From NCBI GenBank assembly GCA_964036665.1, contig OZ038528.1:26337245-26401244 (forward strand): a DNA stretch of 64,000 bases, in the 5' to 3' direction. Under the pieces are notes generated by a model. It was not told the origin of the DNA and searched no databases. It worked only from the letters and a program-made list of their open reading frames with translations. Each line of letters starts with the position of its first letter. Within the stretch, counting starts at the first letter, position 1. Made by a program: the position numbers and the translations under genes. Shown here piece after piece: positions 1-11,180 of the stretch. Source of the DNA: Gordius sp. MW1 (lineage: Eukaryota; Nematomorpha; Gordioida; Gordea; Gordiidae).

Positions 1-654
1 CTTCCTAAATCATTATTGCCCCTCTCAATTCAATGCTGGCTACGCCCATGGCTATTATATTACTCCCAAATTATAATTTGAAAAATTTATGTATCTTTGT
101 ATAGGAGAAAATGATTTGTTGTAGTTATTTATTGTTATTAATTAGAGCTATGATAAAGTTTAAATATATAATAGCTAATGCAGTAAGGGGTGCAATAATA
201 ATTTTGGGATGGGCAAAGTGATAATTATTTAAAATTTTAGCCATAATTATAATAAATTTCAACAAATTTTTGGATTTATAGGGGGGATCCCGCCGCTATC
301 TGCCCCGCCCCCCTTGGCTACGCCCATGTTTGCACTTATTCGCAACAGGTTAGACCAAAAAAATGTTTTAAAGGAGCTATGAACATGTGACTTATAAAAC
401 ATTCCAGATCAACTATTCATTAAAAAACAATAGTTGGTCGAGTTTGGATACAAGATAAAAACATTCTTATTTGTATTATAATCTTACCATAATATATAAA
501 ATAACTCCCATACTCCATAGGTCCTATAACGGGCACACATAGGGATTGCCTTGTAATATTTCAGGGGCAGCATAAGCGACGCTCCCGCAATAAGTTTTGC
601 TTAGGTCGTTTCCTTTGTAGAAAATAAACCTCCTCTTACTTTAATATAATCAAA

Positions 655-1040
655 ATGGTAAGTGATTCAAGTGAATGAATATTTTATTGTAACATATCGT
701 GATTATATACATCTAGTAAGGTTATTTGTGTGAATAATAATGAGATATTTAAATTATAATGAGTGGTCAAATAAAGATTTATGAATAGTGAGGGTTGGGA
801 ATGCTCGAATAGTAAATGTTAAATTCATTCCTAGGTAACGATATACTTCTATATCGTCACCTAGGAAAGATAAATACCTTTACTATTCGAGCATTGAGAG
901 CCCTCACTATTCATAAATTCATTACTTGACCACTCATTATAATTTAATCTCATTATTATTCACACACAAGTAACCTTACTAGATGTATATAAACACATAT
1001 GTTACAATAAAATATATCCTCACTTGAATCACCTACCTTA
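655..1040. repeat. Long palindrome in first array unit
   Basis: The left arm (about 655-850) and the right arm (about 851-1040) are reverse complements over roughly 190 bp, with an estimated identity near 88% and almost no spacer (centre near 850, around the motif cctaggtaacgatata). The same palindrome recurs at 2086-2471 in the next unit. A transcript through it would form a very long hairpin. It may be a foldback element captured in the satellite unit. Confidence 0.85.
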
Positions 1041-1302
1041 TGGGTTATATTAAAGTAGTATGGCTAGTAACCATACCTTCGTAATATCTAGCAAATCCAA
1101 AATCCTAGGTATAAAATGCCGTTCGTCAGTTCTATAAACATGCGCCTGGCCCGTCTTTCATCGAGCGCACCTTTGAGTTTTATGTATTGTAATGTCCGTC
1201 AGCCGCCAATTCCATTACAACATATATCTTTAAAATGAAAATGAAGAGTTTTCAAAGTAAGGAGCATTAAGCCTAAATCATATATAAGTCGCGTCATAAT
1301 CG

Positions 1303-1758
1303 ACATGGGAGTAGCCAAGAAGAGGGGGGCGGGGTGGCAGGGAGGGGTGGCTGCCCCCTCTAAATCTAAAAATTTGTTAAAATTTATTAAAATGATGGGG
1401 CTAAAATTTCAAAAAATGATCATCACATTCCTTCCTAAATCATTATTGCCCCCCTCTAATTCAATGCTGGCTACGCCCATGGCTATTATATTACTCCCAA
1501 ATTATAATTTAAAAAATTTATGTATCTTTGTATAGGAGAAAATGATTTGTTGTAGTTATTTATTGTTATTAATTAGAGCTATGATAAAGCTTAAATATAT
1601 AATAGCTAATGCTGTAAGGGGTGCAATAATAATTTTGGGATGGGCAAAGTGATAATTATTTAAAATTTTAGCCATATATAATAAATTTCAACAAATTTTT
1701 GGATTTATAGGGGGGCAGCCGCCACTATCTGCCCCGCCCCCCTTGGCTACGCCCATGT
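1303..1758. mobile_element. MITE-like segment with CATGGG(C/A)GTAGCC ends (array copy)
   Basis: The segment starts with catgggagtagccaag and ends with cttggctacgcccatg, an inverted pair of about 16 bp. A second GGCTACGCCCATG end lies inside at about 1468-1482, so one family member may be nested in another or internally duplicated. The same segment appears at about 2737-3186, and a partial copy lies at the left edge of the window. Confidence 0.6.
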
Positions 1759-2085
1759 TTGCACTTATTCGCAACAGGTTAGACCAAAAAAATGTTTTAA
1801 AGGAGCTATGAACATGTGACTTATAAAACATTCCAGATCAACTATTCATTAAAAAACAATAGTTGGTCGAGTTTGGATACAAGATAAAAACATTCTTATT
1901 TGTATTATAATCTTACCATAATATATAAAATAACTCCCATACTCCATAGGTCCTATAACGGGCACACATAGGGATTGCCTTGTAATATTTCAGGGGCAGC
2001 ATAAGCGACGCTCCCGCAATAAGTTTTGCTTAGGTCGTTTCCTTTGTAGAAAATAAACCTCCTCTTACTTTAATATAATCAAAAT

Positions 2086-2471
2086 GGTAAGTGATTCAAG
2101 TGAATGAATATTTTATTGTAACATATCGTGATTATATACATCTAGTAAGGTTATTTGTGTGAATAATAATGAGAGATTTATATTATAATGAGTGGTCAAA
2201 TAAAGATTTATGAATAGTGAGGGTTGGGAATGCTCGAATAGTAAAGGTTAAATTCTTTCCTAGGTAACGATATACTTCTATATCGTCACCTAGGAAAGAT
2301 AAATACCTTTATTATTCGAGCATTGAGAGCCCTCACTATTCATAAATTCATTATTTGACCACTCATTATAATTTAATCTCATTATTATTCACACACAAGT
2401 AACCTTACTAGATGTATATAAACACATATGTTACAATAAAATATATCCTCACTTGAATCACCTACCTTATG
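2086..2471. repeat. Long palindrome in second array unit
   Basis: This is the same inverted repeat as 655-1040, shifted by one unit length. The centre is near 2282. Arms differ from the first copy at only a few positions. Confidence 0.83.
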
Positions 2472-3249
2472 GGTTATATTAAAGTAGTATGGCTAGTAAC
2501 CATACCTTCGTAGTATCTAGCAAATCCAAAATCCTACGTATGAAATGCCGTTCGTCAGTTCTATAAACATGCGCCTGGCCCGTCTTTCATCGAGCGCACC
2601 TTTGAGTTTTATGTATCGTAATAAATCTCCGTCAGCCGCCAATTCCATTACAACATATATCTTTAAAATGAAAATGAAGAGTTTTCAAAGTAAGGAGCAT
2701 TAAGCCTAAATCATATATAAGTCGCGTCATAATCGACATGGGAGTAGCCAAGAAGAGGGGGGCGGGGTGGCAGGGAGAGGTGGCTGCCCCCTCTAAATCT
2801 AAAAATTTGTTAAAATCTATTATAATGATGGGGCCAAAATTTAAAAAAATGATCATCCTATTCCTTCCTAAATCATTATTGCCCCCCTCTAATTCAATGC
2901 TGGCTACGCCCATGGCTATTATATTACTCCCAAATTATAATTTGAAAAATTTATGTATCTTTGTATAGGAGAAAATGATTTGTTGTAGTTATTTATTGTT
3001 ATTAATTAGAGCTATGATAAAGTTTAAATATATAATAGCTAATGCTGTAAGGGGTGCAATAATAATTTTGGGATGGGCAAAGTGATTTAAAATTTTAGCC
3101 ATAATTATAATAAATTTCAACAAATTTTTGGATTTATAGGGGGGCAGCCGCCGCTATCTGCCTCGCCCCCCTTGGCTACGCCCATGTTTGCACTTATTCG
3201 CAACAGGTTAGACATAAAAATGTTTTAAAGGAGCTATGAACATAGGTAT

Positions 3250-4125
3250 CATAAAAAGATAATCTTTACAGTGGAAATAGAAACCAACAAACAGTTACCA
3301 TTTTTAGATGTAACCCTCCACAACCTAAATGACAAAATTATCACAACCGTTTATCGTAAACCAACTGACTCTTCTCAATTTATACCATGGCACAGCCACT
3401 CCCCCTCATCTTTTAAAATCAACACTTTTAGGATCGATGGTTAAAAGAGCTATAACTCATTGCTCTCTAGAATCTGATAGAGACATTGAAATGGATAATA
3501 TAACACAAAGATTTTTAGAGCTAAATTATCCCCTTGATTTGCTCACAAACATTAAATAAATTTTTAATATTCCCTAAAATGTCAACTAATTTAGACTCCA
3601 CTCCTAATACAGATCATTATATCTCTATTCCCTTTCACACTAATCTTAGTAATAATTTCCTAAAAGAAATCAAAAAGATTTTACGTGTTCACAAAATAGA
3701 CAATTTCAAGTTTTCTCAGAAAACCACATCCAACCTATTCTCATTAATTAAGCCCATTAATAACATTATAGATAAAAATCTTGTTTCTAATTTAATTTAT
3801 AAAATCTCCTGCGCCGATTGCGACCAATTTTACGTTGGAGAAACTAAAAGAACCTTAGCACAAAGAATCCAAAAACACAAGGCCCCGTTAACAAGATGCG
3901 CATCACGCTCCGCCGTGGCATAACACTCGCTATCCAATCAACATAGCATTGATTGGGACAACCCGACCGTTCTCTACAAAGCACGATTCAACAAAGAACT
4001 AAAATTCGTAGAAAGCGTCCTGATCGATCGCCTCAAGCCGAAAATCAACGACCAACCCGGCCAATTTCGAAGCTACAAGCACACCCATCCTCACCTACCT
4101 TTATTATATCATAACAGATAATACT
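3250..4125 (+). mobile_element. Penelope-like element fragment: RT C-terminus plus GIY-YIG endonuclease
   Basis: Frames at about 3258-3420 read FTVEIETNKQLPFLDVTLHN followed by TTVYRKPTDSSQF, the familiar end of Penelope-type reverse transcriptases (LPFLDV and VYRKPT motifs). Further on, 3534-3923 encodes KISCADCDQFYVGETKRTLA, the GIY-YIG nuclease core with the C..C and YVGET signature typical of Penelope-like elements. The trailing part (to about 4120) carries the LKFVESVLIDRLKPKIND-type end of the domain in other frames. The N-terminal RT part is missing and the remaining frame is broken, so this is a decayed 3' portion. The element abuts the end of the 1.43 kb array. Confidence 0.75.
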
Positions 4126-4445
4126 CTTATTTTAATTTATATATTCTCCTGTGTCGATTACTATCAATTTTTAGACCTGGAGAAACAACAACAACGAAAA
4201 AGAACATTCACACAAAGCTGCCAAAATGCGCGACCTACTCCGCCTTAGCCTATCTATCGTTAAAGATTCAACATTGCAGATTTGGACAACCCGACTGCCA
4301 CTCACAGAGTGCGATACAACAAAGGAAATTCGTAGAAAGCGTTTTAATCGACCGCGTCAAGCCTAAAAAACAGACAAAATCAACGACTAACCCATCCATT
4401 CTCATTACCACAAGCCCATACATCCACACATATTTTATATTATTC
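4126..4445 (+). mobile_element. Second, more decayed copy of the Penelope-like GIY-YIG end
   Basis: The text from about 4136 (tatattctcctgtgtcgatt) to about 4370 (gcgtttta, then atcgaccgcgtcaagcct) parallels 3800-4040 of the preceding fragment with many substitutions and small gaps. No long frame is open. It looks like a tandem second copy, as Penelope-like elements often leave, or an older insertion alongside. Confidence 0.55.
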
Positions 4446-5365
4446 ACTATGTCTACCTACCCGTTTCATTACTCAATACTATAATTTGTTAAGCACAGTT
4501 ATTATATTTATATATCAAATAACTGTGTTTCCCCCCCCCCTTTCTCTTATTATTATTAGGTATTTATTTTTTTTTCGCACCTTTTTTCTCCCCATATGTA
4601 TCTTTTTCATTCTTATAAAAACATCCATCCAAATATTTTTTATTTTGTTTTATACCCGCTCTTATATTTTTCCAATTTTAACACTAAATAAACAAATAAT
4701 AAAATTTGAAAACAATTAAAGACTTTTAAAATAAGGCGAATATCAAATAAAAAAGTTAATTTAATCATTTACTATTGGATGGCTTTGGTTTTAGTTTACT
4801 AAACATCAACAAACCAAATGGAATCTATAAGAGCCAAGTTTTCTGGACTTTCCATTGCTTAATCTTGCTCTAACTTATAGATCGTTTCACATCAATGTTT
4901 GCTTGAAAATTAATGGATGGGTTTTGTGGCTTTAATAGGTATTAAGTCATTTTAGAATGGGGAGGTTAGGAGAGTGAGATTGCAGGGGAAAAATCATTAA
5001 GAAAGTGACGTAAAAAAGTAGAATATAAAGAATGTGACGAAGTTTCAATACCAACAATCACCAATTCATTACGTGTTTTATAAGAAACACGTATAACATG
5101 CGACATTGATTGTTATGTAATATTGCAAAACCAAATGCATCCCATTAATGGTTTTAGATAATTTTGTAGTAATAGTAGCGCTATGTGTCTTGCTCATTGT
5201 TAGCTTATTAAATTTTGCCGATTTAATAAATTCTTTAAGCATTCATAATCAATTAATTAACTCGCTAGAGATTTAATGGATTTAAAAAGTTAAACTTTTA
5301 ATTAATAATTTCTCATAATTCAGACTTTCAAGACATTTATAAAAAGTGTATAAATTAAAATCTTT
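4446..5365. other. No gene seen; AT-rich intergenic DNA
   Basis: The stretch is AT-rich with scattered stops in all frames. Its first part (about 4596-4640, including ttcttataaaaacatccatc) resembles 50810-50830, which sits inside a Penelope-type terminal repeat structure. That suggests 4450-4690 is still Penelope-like 3' sequence. I see nothing recognisable from 4750 to 5365. Confidence 0.5.
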
Positions 5366-5373
5366 GTAAAGAC

Positions 5374-5570
5374 TAGAGTTGTTATAACTTTCTTCAAACT
5401 CCAGACGCGAGCACGCACACTGAGTTGCTTAATATGCGCGTTAGCACAATGTGTGCTCGCTGTTTGGTGCACTAGGCAGAACAGTAGCATATAAAAATGC
5501 TCGAGGGCGGAGCAGAAACTCGAGCAGATGGTAGCTGGAGTTGAAGAAATTTAGCAATTTAACAACTCTA
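5374..5570. mobile_element. hAT-type MITE with perfect 8-bp target duplication
   Basis: The element begins TAGAGTTGTTA and ends TAACAACTCTA. The terminal inverted repeats extend about 35 bp (left ...ttcttcaaactccag, right ctggagttgaagaa...). It is flanked on both sides by the identical 8-mer GTAAAGAC (5366-5373 and 5571-5578). TIRs starting T-A-G-A-G with an 8-bp duplication are what hAT superfamily elements leave. At 197 bp it cannot code for a transposase. Its interior (5442-5513) is also found at about 49450-49521. Confidence 0.85.
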
Positions 5571-5849
5571 GTAAAGACATATAATTTTCAATTAAATTCA
5601 ACAATACTTAAGTAATACACATTTGTTAGACTTTTTGATAAGTTATTATAATTGTGTTTTAGATAAACAATTTTCGCTCACATTAATATTTTTGGTACAA
5701 ATATGGAATTTTTAGTAATATTTATCTGCGTAGCAAAATCCGATATTAATACACGCCCTTGAAATAATATTTAGAACATTTAAAATAATCGTTATATATA
5801 TCTATAAATAAATATTGCCTATGAAGCAAGAATAAAAATCCCATATTGT

Positions 5850-7749
5850 ATTTAGACTTGGCGGAGTATTTAGGAGGATTATTTCGAAAATAATATGCAA
5901 TAAAATTAAACCGATTCTTTCCATCAACCTAAGTCCACACCAATTAGGTTTTGGAATAAAGGGAGGCTGCGAAGCTGCTAGTCATGCCGCTAGGCTAGCC
6001 CTCGAATTCATACCATCGGACCATTGCATGGTCAAATTAGACTTTGCTAACGCTTTCAATTGCATTCGTAGAGACGTCCTTATTAAAAATTTTCTCGAGG
6101 ATTTTCCAGAGTTCCATAACTACATCCTATTAAGTTATGGCTCAACATCCTTTTTAAGATTTGGGGATTTTACAGTTAAATCAACTGAAGGTATCCAACA
6201 GGGTGACCCATTGGGTCCGCCATTATTTTGCTTAGGTATTCAAAGTTTAGTAGAAAAAATATCGCACGAATGCGACCTATCATTAAATATATGGTACTTG
6301 GACGATGCCACCCTTTGTGGCCATCCTCGCGAAGTTTTTAAAGCTATCAAAATTATAAAAGAATTCGAACCAATTTTAAAACTTAGACTAAATGAGACCA
6401 AATGTGAGATCTTTCAACCCCCTGACTACACATTATATCCCCACGTTACCCCTTTTTTAGCAATCAAGAAAGACGCTATGTGCCACCTTGGATCGCCCAT
6501 AGGCGGTAGAGTTGGACTCGCTACTTATTTGGAGAAAAATCTCTCTATTTTAAAGTCAAAATTAGATCTCTTAAAGTGTCTGCCTTCACACCACGCTTTT
6601 TACATAATAAAAAACTATTTTAATATTTCAAAGATTCAGCACTGTTTTCGCTCTTCAAGTGCTTTTTTACACTCGGAAATTTTAAACCTCTTCGAACAAA
6701 ATATTAAATCTATTTTACAATCTATTTTAAATATTAAATTCAATACTCATAGCTGGTTACAAGCTTCCCTACCAACCAAATCGGGTGGTTTAGGGATTCG
6801 CTCACCGGCCTCAATATCTCTAGTCTCCTTTATTTCATCTTATAAATCCGTACAAGATACCATTTTTAAGTTGTATCCGGTTAAAGAAGACCCGCTTCTA
6901 CCCATTGCTTTAGCTACTTGGGAAAACAACACCAATCCCGAAACACCTTTGCCACAAACCTCACGACAAAGAGATTGGGATGCCGGACTTGTGTTGCACT
7001 CCGTTGATTATCTAATTTCGAGTAGCGATGCAAGTCAGTGTTCTAATTTAAGGTCGTTTTTGTTTTATGGCTCAGGTCACGAATGGCTAGAGGCCTACCC
7101 AAGCTGTCTCACCGGGATGATGCTGGAGGACTCGGAGCTTTCGTACTCCATAGCACTCCGGCTAGGGGTGAAATTTTCGAAGCCATTTACTTGCCGAAAT
7201 TGCAGCATACTCGTAGACGAACAAGCCAGGCATCCCTTACACTGCCTGGCAAACAAATTCAAATATGCTAGACACAATAAGGCCAACGCCTTAATTCAAA
7301 CTGCCCTGAAGAGAGCAAAGATTCCATCCACCTTGGAGCCATCGGACCCCGCCTTGGAGGGACGTATGCGTCCTGATGGATCTTCTTTAGTCCCATGGAG
7401 CAATGGTCTTCACCTTAAATGGGACTTCACATGTATTGACCTATTTGCCCCCTCTAACTGCAACAATGATTCTTTAGCTGTTGCAGAGGGGCGGAAAACC
7501 AATAAATACAAAGCCCTATTATCCTCAAATATTTTTATTCCATTGGTTGCTTCGTGTTCAGGCACTTTTGGCAAACAGGCCTTAGCTTTTTTTAAAGAGG
7601 TTGGAAGACGTTCTCCCCCGTCTAAACATTCGGTACCCTTTTTACTAAAACAAAGACTTGGTATTCTTATAGCCAAGTACAACTTTAAATCGTTCGCGGA
7701 TTCTTGGCCAATTTTGGAAGATCCCCTCGATGATGATATATCCGAATAG
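5850..7749 (+). CDS. LINE reverse transcriptase / restriction-like endonuclease, 5' truncated
   Basis: The frame is open from about 5835 to the stop at 7747-7749, roughly 630 codons, with no real start because the 5' end of the element is missing. Reverse-transcriptase motifs are visible: motif A KLDFANAFNCIRRD, motif B IQQGDPLGPPLFCL, and motif C WYLDDATLCG with the Y-L-D-D catalytic core. The C-terminal part has CRNC...HPLHC, a CCHC-like cluster, then RPDG...LKWDFTCID, matching the (K/R)PD...D layout of the restriction-like endonuclease in R2/R4/HERO/NeSL-type non-LTR elements. The protein would nick genomic DNA and copy its own RNA at the nick. All key residues are present, but lack of the N-terminus makes this copy unable to work alone. 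Which RLE clade it belongs to needs a tree. Confidence 0.85.
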
Positions 7750-7870
7750 TGTATTATTTTATTCGGCGCATTTTGCCTTTTATATTTCATGTATTTATAT
7801 TATATTACTGTCAGTGGATTTTTAACAAATAAACTTTTTAAAAAATCAAAAAAAAAAAAAAAAAAAAAAA
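5850..7870 (+). mobile_element. 5'-truncated LINE with restriction-like endonuclease and poly(A) tail
   Basis: The element begins abruptly inside the reverse-transcriptase domain near 5850 and ends in a pure A tract of about 23 bp (7848-7870), preceded by an AATAAA-type signal (about 7826). This is the usual shape of a LINE copied by target-primed reverse transcription with early stop. The long open frame implies a young insertion. I could not find clear target-site duplications. Confidence 0.85.
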
Positions 7871-8115
7871 TTATAAAATTATTTATTACACATAATATTA
7901 TTGCACGATGAGTTAAATCCATTTGTCTAAGGGAATGTAAGCGTATTGCACATCAGGACTGAGCTTTAAAATAGAATGTGCATTGCCCTAGTTATAATAA
8001 TAGTCAGGTTTATAATTTACGGAGTGGGTAAAATAATTCATTTTTGTATTTTTAAAACATAAATTTGTTAATTGTATAATAATTTCAAATTCTAGGTTTC
8101 TGCTCCAAATATTTG

Positions 8116-8375
8116 CTAAGATTTATCACTCTCTTGTTTAAAATCACTTTCAACCTCTGTCATTTTATCATTTAGGGGTGGTGGACTTGTCGTATCGTCT
8201 GAATTTAGGTAAGGAATTGTAAATGAATAAGATCCGTAACTTTGCTCAGTGTAATTGTAGCCTCTTAAACGGGGATCGAATGGTTTCACATACTTCTTTT
8301 GTCGCGCTCTGGAATTTTGAAACCATACCTGTATCAATTTTTTTATTAATATCCTATTGTTTCTACTCTTATTTT
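8116..8375 (-). CDS. Terminal exon of a LIM-homeobox-type transcription factor (partial)
   Basis: Read on the minus strand, the frame gives LIQVWFQNSRARQKK followed by YVKPFDPRLRGYNY and a short serine/acidic tail to a stop at 8116-8118. IQVWFQNSRARQKK is homeodomain helix 3, with Trp48, Phe49, Asn51 and Arg53 intact. The NSRARQKK ending is most like the Arrowhead/LHX6/LHX8 group of LIM-homeodomain proteins. The frame runs back to a stop near 8375, but the real exon probably starts at an acceptor ending ..gatacag, just before Val-Trp-Phe. That corresponds to the homeodomain residue 44/45 intron known from many homeobox genes. The rest of the homeodomain and the LIM domains should lie at higher coordinates (gene on minus); I could not find them in the window. 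Family assignment rests on about 15 residues, so another homeobox class is possible. Confidence 0.55.
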
Positions 8376-8759
8376 ATTTCAAAAAATTTTTCATTGAGAT
8401 ACATAAAATTTTGGCTCTTCGAGAAGCAGATTTTGTGATTTAATTGTTTTTGTTACTAATTTTATAGGGTTTATCTTTAAAATCTTTTCTTTGCTTAATA
8501 AAGTATGTGCATGTATATAAAAACGCGGGCGAATTTTTGGAAAAAGGATAGAATTTAAGCAACAAGATTAGGGATTCAAGACTTAAATTGGAAAAATTGC
8601 TTAAAAATATCTTAATTTAATTTTAACTAAAAATATAAAACCAGATGAGTTAAATAATAAGTACATAGTTATTCATTACACTCGTTACTTTATGGTGGTC
8701 ATATGTTAAATAAGATTTATGTTTTATACAATCAAATGCCTAAGCATAATTTTGATGAA

Positions 8760-9240
8760 ACATTTAAAGTAGTGTTGTAAACAATGGCTGGGTCTTGTTT
8801 GATCAGCCTTCCGTTTTAGTCTACTAGACCTAAAAATACCAACGTTTTTTGGGGTCTATTTCTTATTAGTCAAAAATCGAAAAACAGACACCAGAGTCAG
8901 TCAATCGTTAGTCTGAGTAAAACCAAAGGCTGTCGACCAATAAAGTAATGCCTAACTTATCGCGCTTACTTGCACCACTCCTTTACTGAGGAGACCTGTT
9001 ATTTGTTTGTGATAATCTTTCAAGATCAACTCCGTCGGGCGGGATTGCTGTCTACCAAAAAATTGGTTTGTAGTATCTAAATATAGTTTAAAAAGTTTTA
9101 AAAATATAAACAAAAATTTCATAATGAAGGATAATAATAGGCGCTCTTGTGTTGTAATGGCTGGGTTTTTTAATGATTTGGTCGACCTTGGGTTTAACTA
9201 AGACTAACGATTGAGTCTGGTCTAGTCAAAACCGTTTAAT
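8760..9240. repeat. Foldback repeat region
   Basis: The segment 8889-8943 (containing caatcgttagtctgag and ggctgtcgaccaat) is largely the reverse complement of 9175-9228 (ttggtcgaccttgg and ctaagactaacgattg). In addition gtgttgtaa(aca)atggctgggt occurs as a direct repeat at about 8772 and 9151. This looks like an old foldback or nested MITE. No coding potential. Confidence 0.5.
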
Positions 9241-10440
9241 TGCAAAGCCTTGGGCCTGAATAAACATTCGCGATTAACCGATATTTCGCGATTAAACGCT
9301 GGCAAAGAAAAAATATTAAATATATAAAGACATGCGCTTCGCAATAAAACGATATTTTTTTATAATTGTATGGTTGATTTAAGGACACGAAAATGTTTCT
9401 GAATATCCGATATTGTACTATTAAGCGATTTGTCAATAAACGATGTTTTTGTTAATATTAACGTCTGAAAAAAAACAAAATGGCGGTTAACTTCGCGATT
9501 AAAAGATTTTCGCGATAATCCGATTTGCGATTAAGAATTTCGACTGTATTTTGCTTTGGCATATAGACTAGCTAATGACGCTGGCTGGGGTTGGCTTTAT
9601 TTTTATCGAACTCGCCTGAGCTTAAATTCCATTATTGTTTATGTGCTTCTGGCAACTAATCTAGGTTGTTGCTTAATACCGGATAATTGCGAAACTGGCT
9701 AATAACACGGTTCAACAAGAAAAATTAACCGAGAGGTGCCCCACCCCTCATCTCTTATGCTTTAAGATCAGCCGCTGTGGAAAAAAATATTCACGTAAGT
9801 ATTTAAAATACTAATTTATAATTACTATTTCAATCATTTATTTGTCAGAGTATATAATTCTATATTTTTGGTGATAAGAAAGGTAATTTAACCTTTTTTT
9901 GTTTAACTCTGATTAATTTTGCGAGAGAGAAACAAATATAAATGAGCTTAACAAAAGAGTGCAGTAAAGGATGAAAAATATCTTTATAAGAAGGCATAAG
10001 TTGTTTTTAACCCATTTATATTTGTAAATCGCTAAATATAATTGTCAAAATATTTAATATAAATAGTCAAAACGTTAACGATACTCTTCTTTGCACATGC
10101 CTTACTTCCGGAATTTAAAGTTTTTTTAAATAATTTCGTTTTTTGAAATATAACAAAATTCGTTCAAGTTGTTTTAATTTTATATGGCTTCTTAGCCCAG
10201 GTATTTTCCATATAATTACAATTTTCTACTAAGTCAATTTTATATTAGTTCAGCAGAGGCAAAACTAATTTAGAAAGTTTTAACATAAATTCGGCGAAGC
10301 CATATCAAGCCCTTGCTTACCTTATAATTATAAGAAATTTTAATGGATTTAGAGGGGGTAGGCTACCCCCATGATTCCAAATTTCAGTTTCAGTTAGATA
10401 ATATTATTTTTAGTTATTAAGCCTAAAGTATTTAAACGTA
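9241..10440. other. No gene seen; region with CGCGATTAA motifs
   Basis: Between 9260 and 9545 the motif cgcgattaa/cgatt recurs several times, and the segment ends attaagaatttcgactgta. Its reverse complement, tacagtcgaaattcttaatc, has the flavour of a pogo/Tigger-type terminus, but I find no matching opposite end. The rest (9560-10440) is AT-rich with no recognisable structure except a patch near 10340-10370 (gagggggtaggctaccccca) that resembles the MITE family. Confidence 0.35.
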
Positions 10441-10447
10441 TATTTAA

Positions 10448-10480
10448 TGTGGGTTCGAATCCCAGCGAGGGCAATTTATT
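10448..10480 (+). repeat. tRNA-like B box of a SINE-like unit
   Basis: gtgggttcgaatcccagcga matches the RNA polymerase III B box (GGTTCGANTCC). It is followed by a T/A-rich stretch (ttttaattaaatgg). Related heads occur near 51963, 52256, 53870, 63245 and 63862. No complete tRNA cloverleaf can be folded from the text, so I call it a SINE-like head and not a tRNA gene. Confidence 0.5.
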
Positions 10481-11172
10481 TTTAATTAAATGGAAAATTT
10501 GTATAAATAATCAACTAATCATTTTGCATTTAATATCCCTCTATAGGCATTTTCGCCCCTTTCTAGCCCATATTTTTTATCTTTTAATGTTATTGATATT
10601 GTTTTAATGTTAATGATAATCATTTTATTATAATTATTCCATCTTGTTTACTTGCTATGCAATTTATTTCAATATCCATTAATAAAGTAAGTTTTAATTA
10701 TTTTTATTATTAATAACTTGCTATTTTTATTATTAATTTTTATACTTGTACCTATAAATGAATTGAATTATTAATTTTTATTTAAAAGAAATTTTATCTT
10801 GTTCAGCTGTTACCTCCTACAATTTATATAATAACTTGTTATTTTTAATTTTATTATCAAATTTTATACTTGTACCTATAATAGAATTGAATTATTAATC
10901 TTTATTTCTCAATAAAATGCATTTATGATAAAATTCAATAATATTTGGGTAATTAACTTTTTATAACGATAACAAATATTAGATAACTCATCGCGATAAT
11001 AATATCTATATGCGATCGCGATGGTAATAAAAAGCGAAGTGGTATTAACCATCTAGTGGTAACAATGATGTCTCATCAGCATAAAATAAGTTTGACATAA
11101 TTAAAATCGATAACTATAAAAAACGTAGGGTATAAGTATAAGTGTGTGTGGGGGGGGGGGGGGGGGTTTGGG
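10481..11172. other. No gene seen; AT-rich DNA with short internal repeats
   Basis: The phrase cttgtacctataaatgaattgaattatt (or near copies) recurs at about 10745 and 10868, and blocks of ttattaattttta repeat. A poly-G tract of about 17 bases lies at 11150-11166, immediately left of the hAT-type element. Nothing coding. Confidence 0.5.
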
Positions 11173-11180
11173 TGAACACC

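Larger units (their letters stand above)
1..3231. repeat. Tandem array, ~1.43 kb unit, about 2.2 copies
   Basis: The sequence starting at position 1 (cttcctaaatcattattgcc) returns at about 1431 and again at about 2864, giving a period of 1430-1433 bp with few differences. Each unit holds a long palindrome, GC-richer patches with the CATGGGCGTAGCC / GGCTACGCCCATG termini of the local MITE family, and no convincing gene. The array is cut by the left edge of the window and ends near 3231, where Penelope-like sequence begins. The short open frames inside it (for example 1305-1535 and 2738-2968) are the same MITE sequence read in one frame and are not genes. Confidence 0.93.

Noticed and set aside
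1305-2968. Repeated 76-codon frames starting MGVAKKRGAGWQG at 1305 and 2738, and a 93-codon minus-strand frame at 2632
   Set aside because: They are MITE termini inside the 1.43-kb tandem unit read in a chance open frame, with no family resemblance.
9240-9560. A complete pogo/Tigger MITE
   Set aside because: One end (tacagtcgaaattcttaatc) is suggestive, but no matching opposite end or TA duplication was found.
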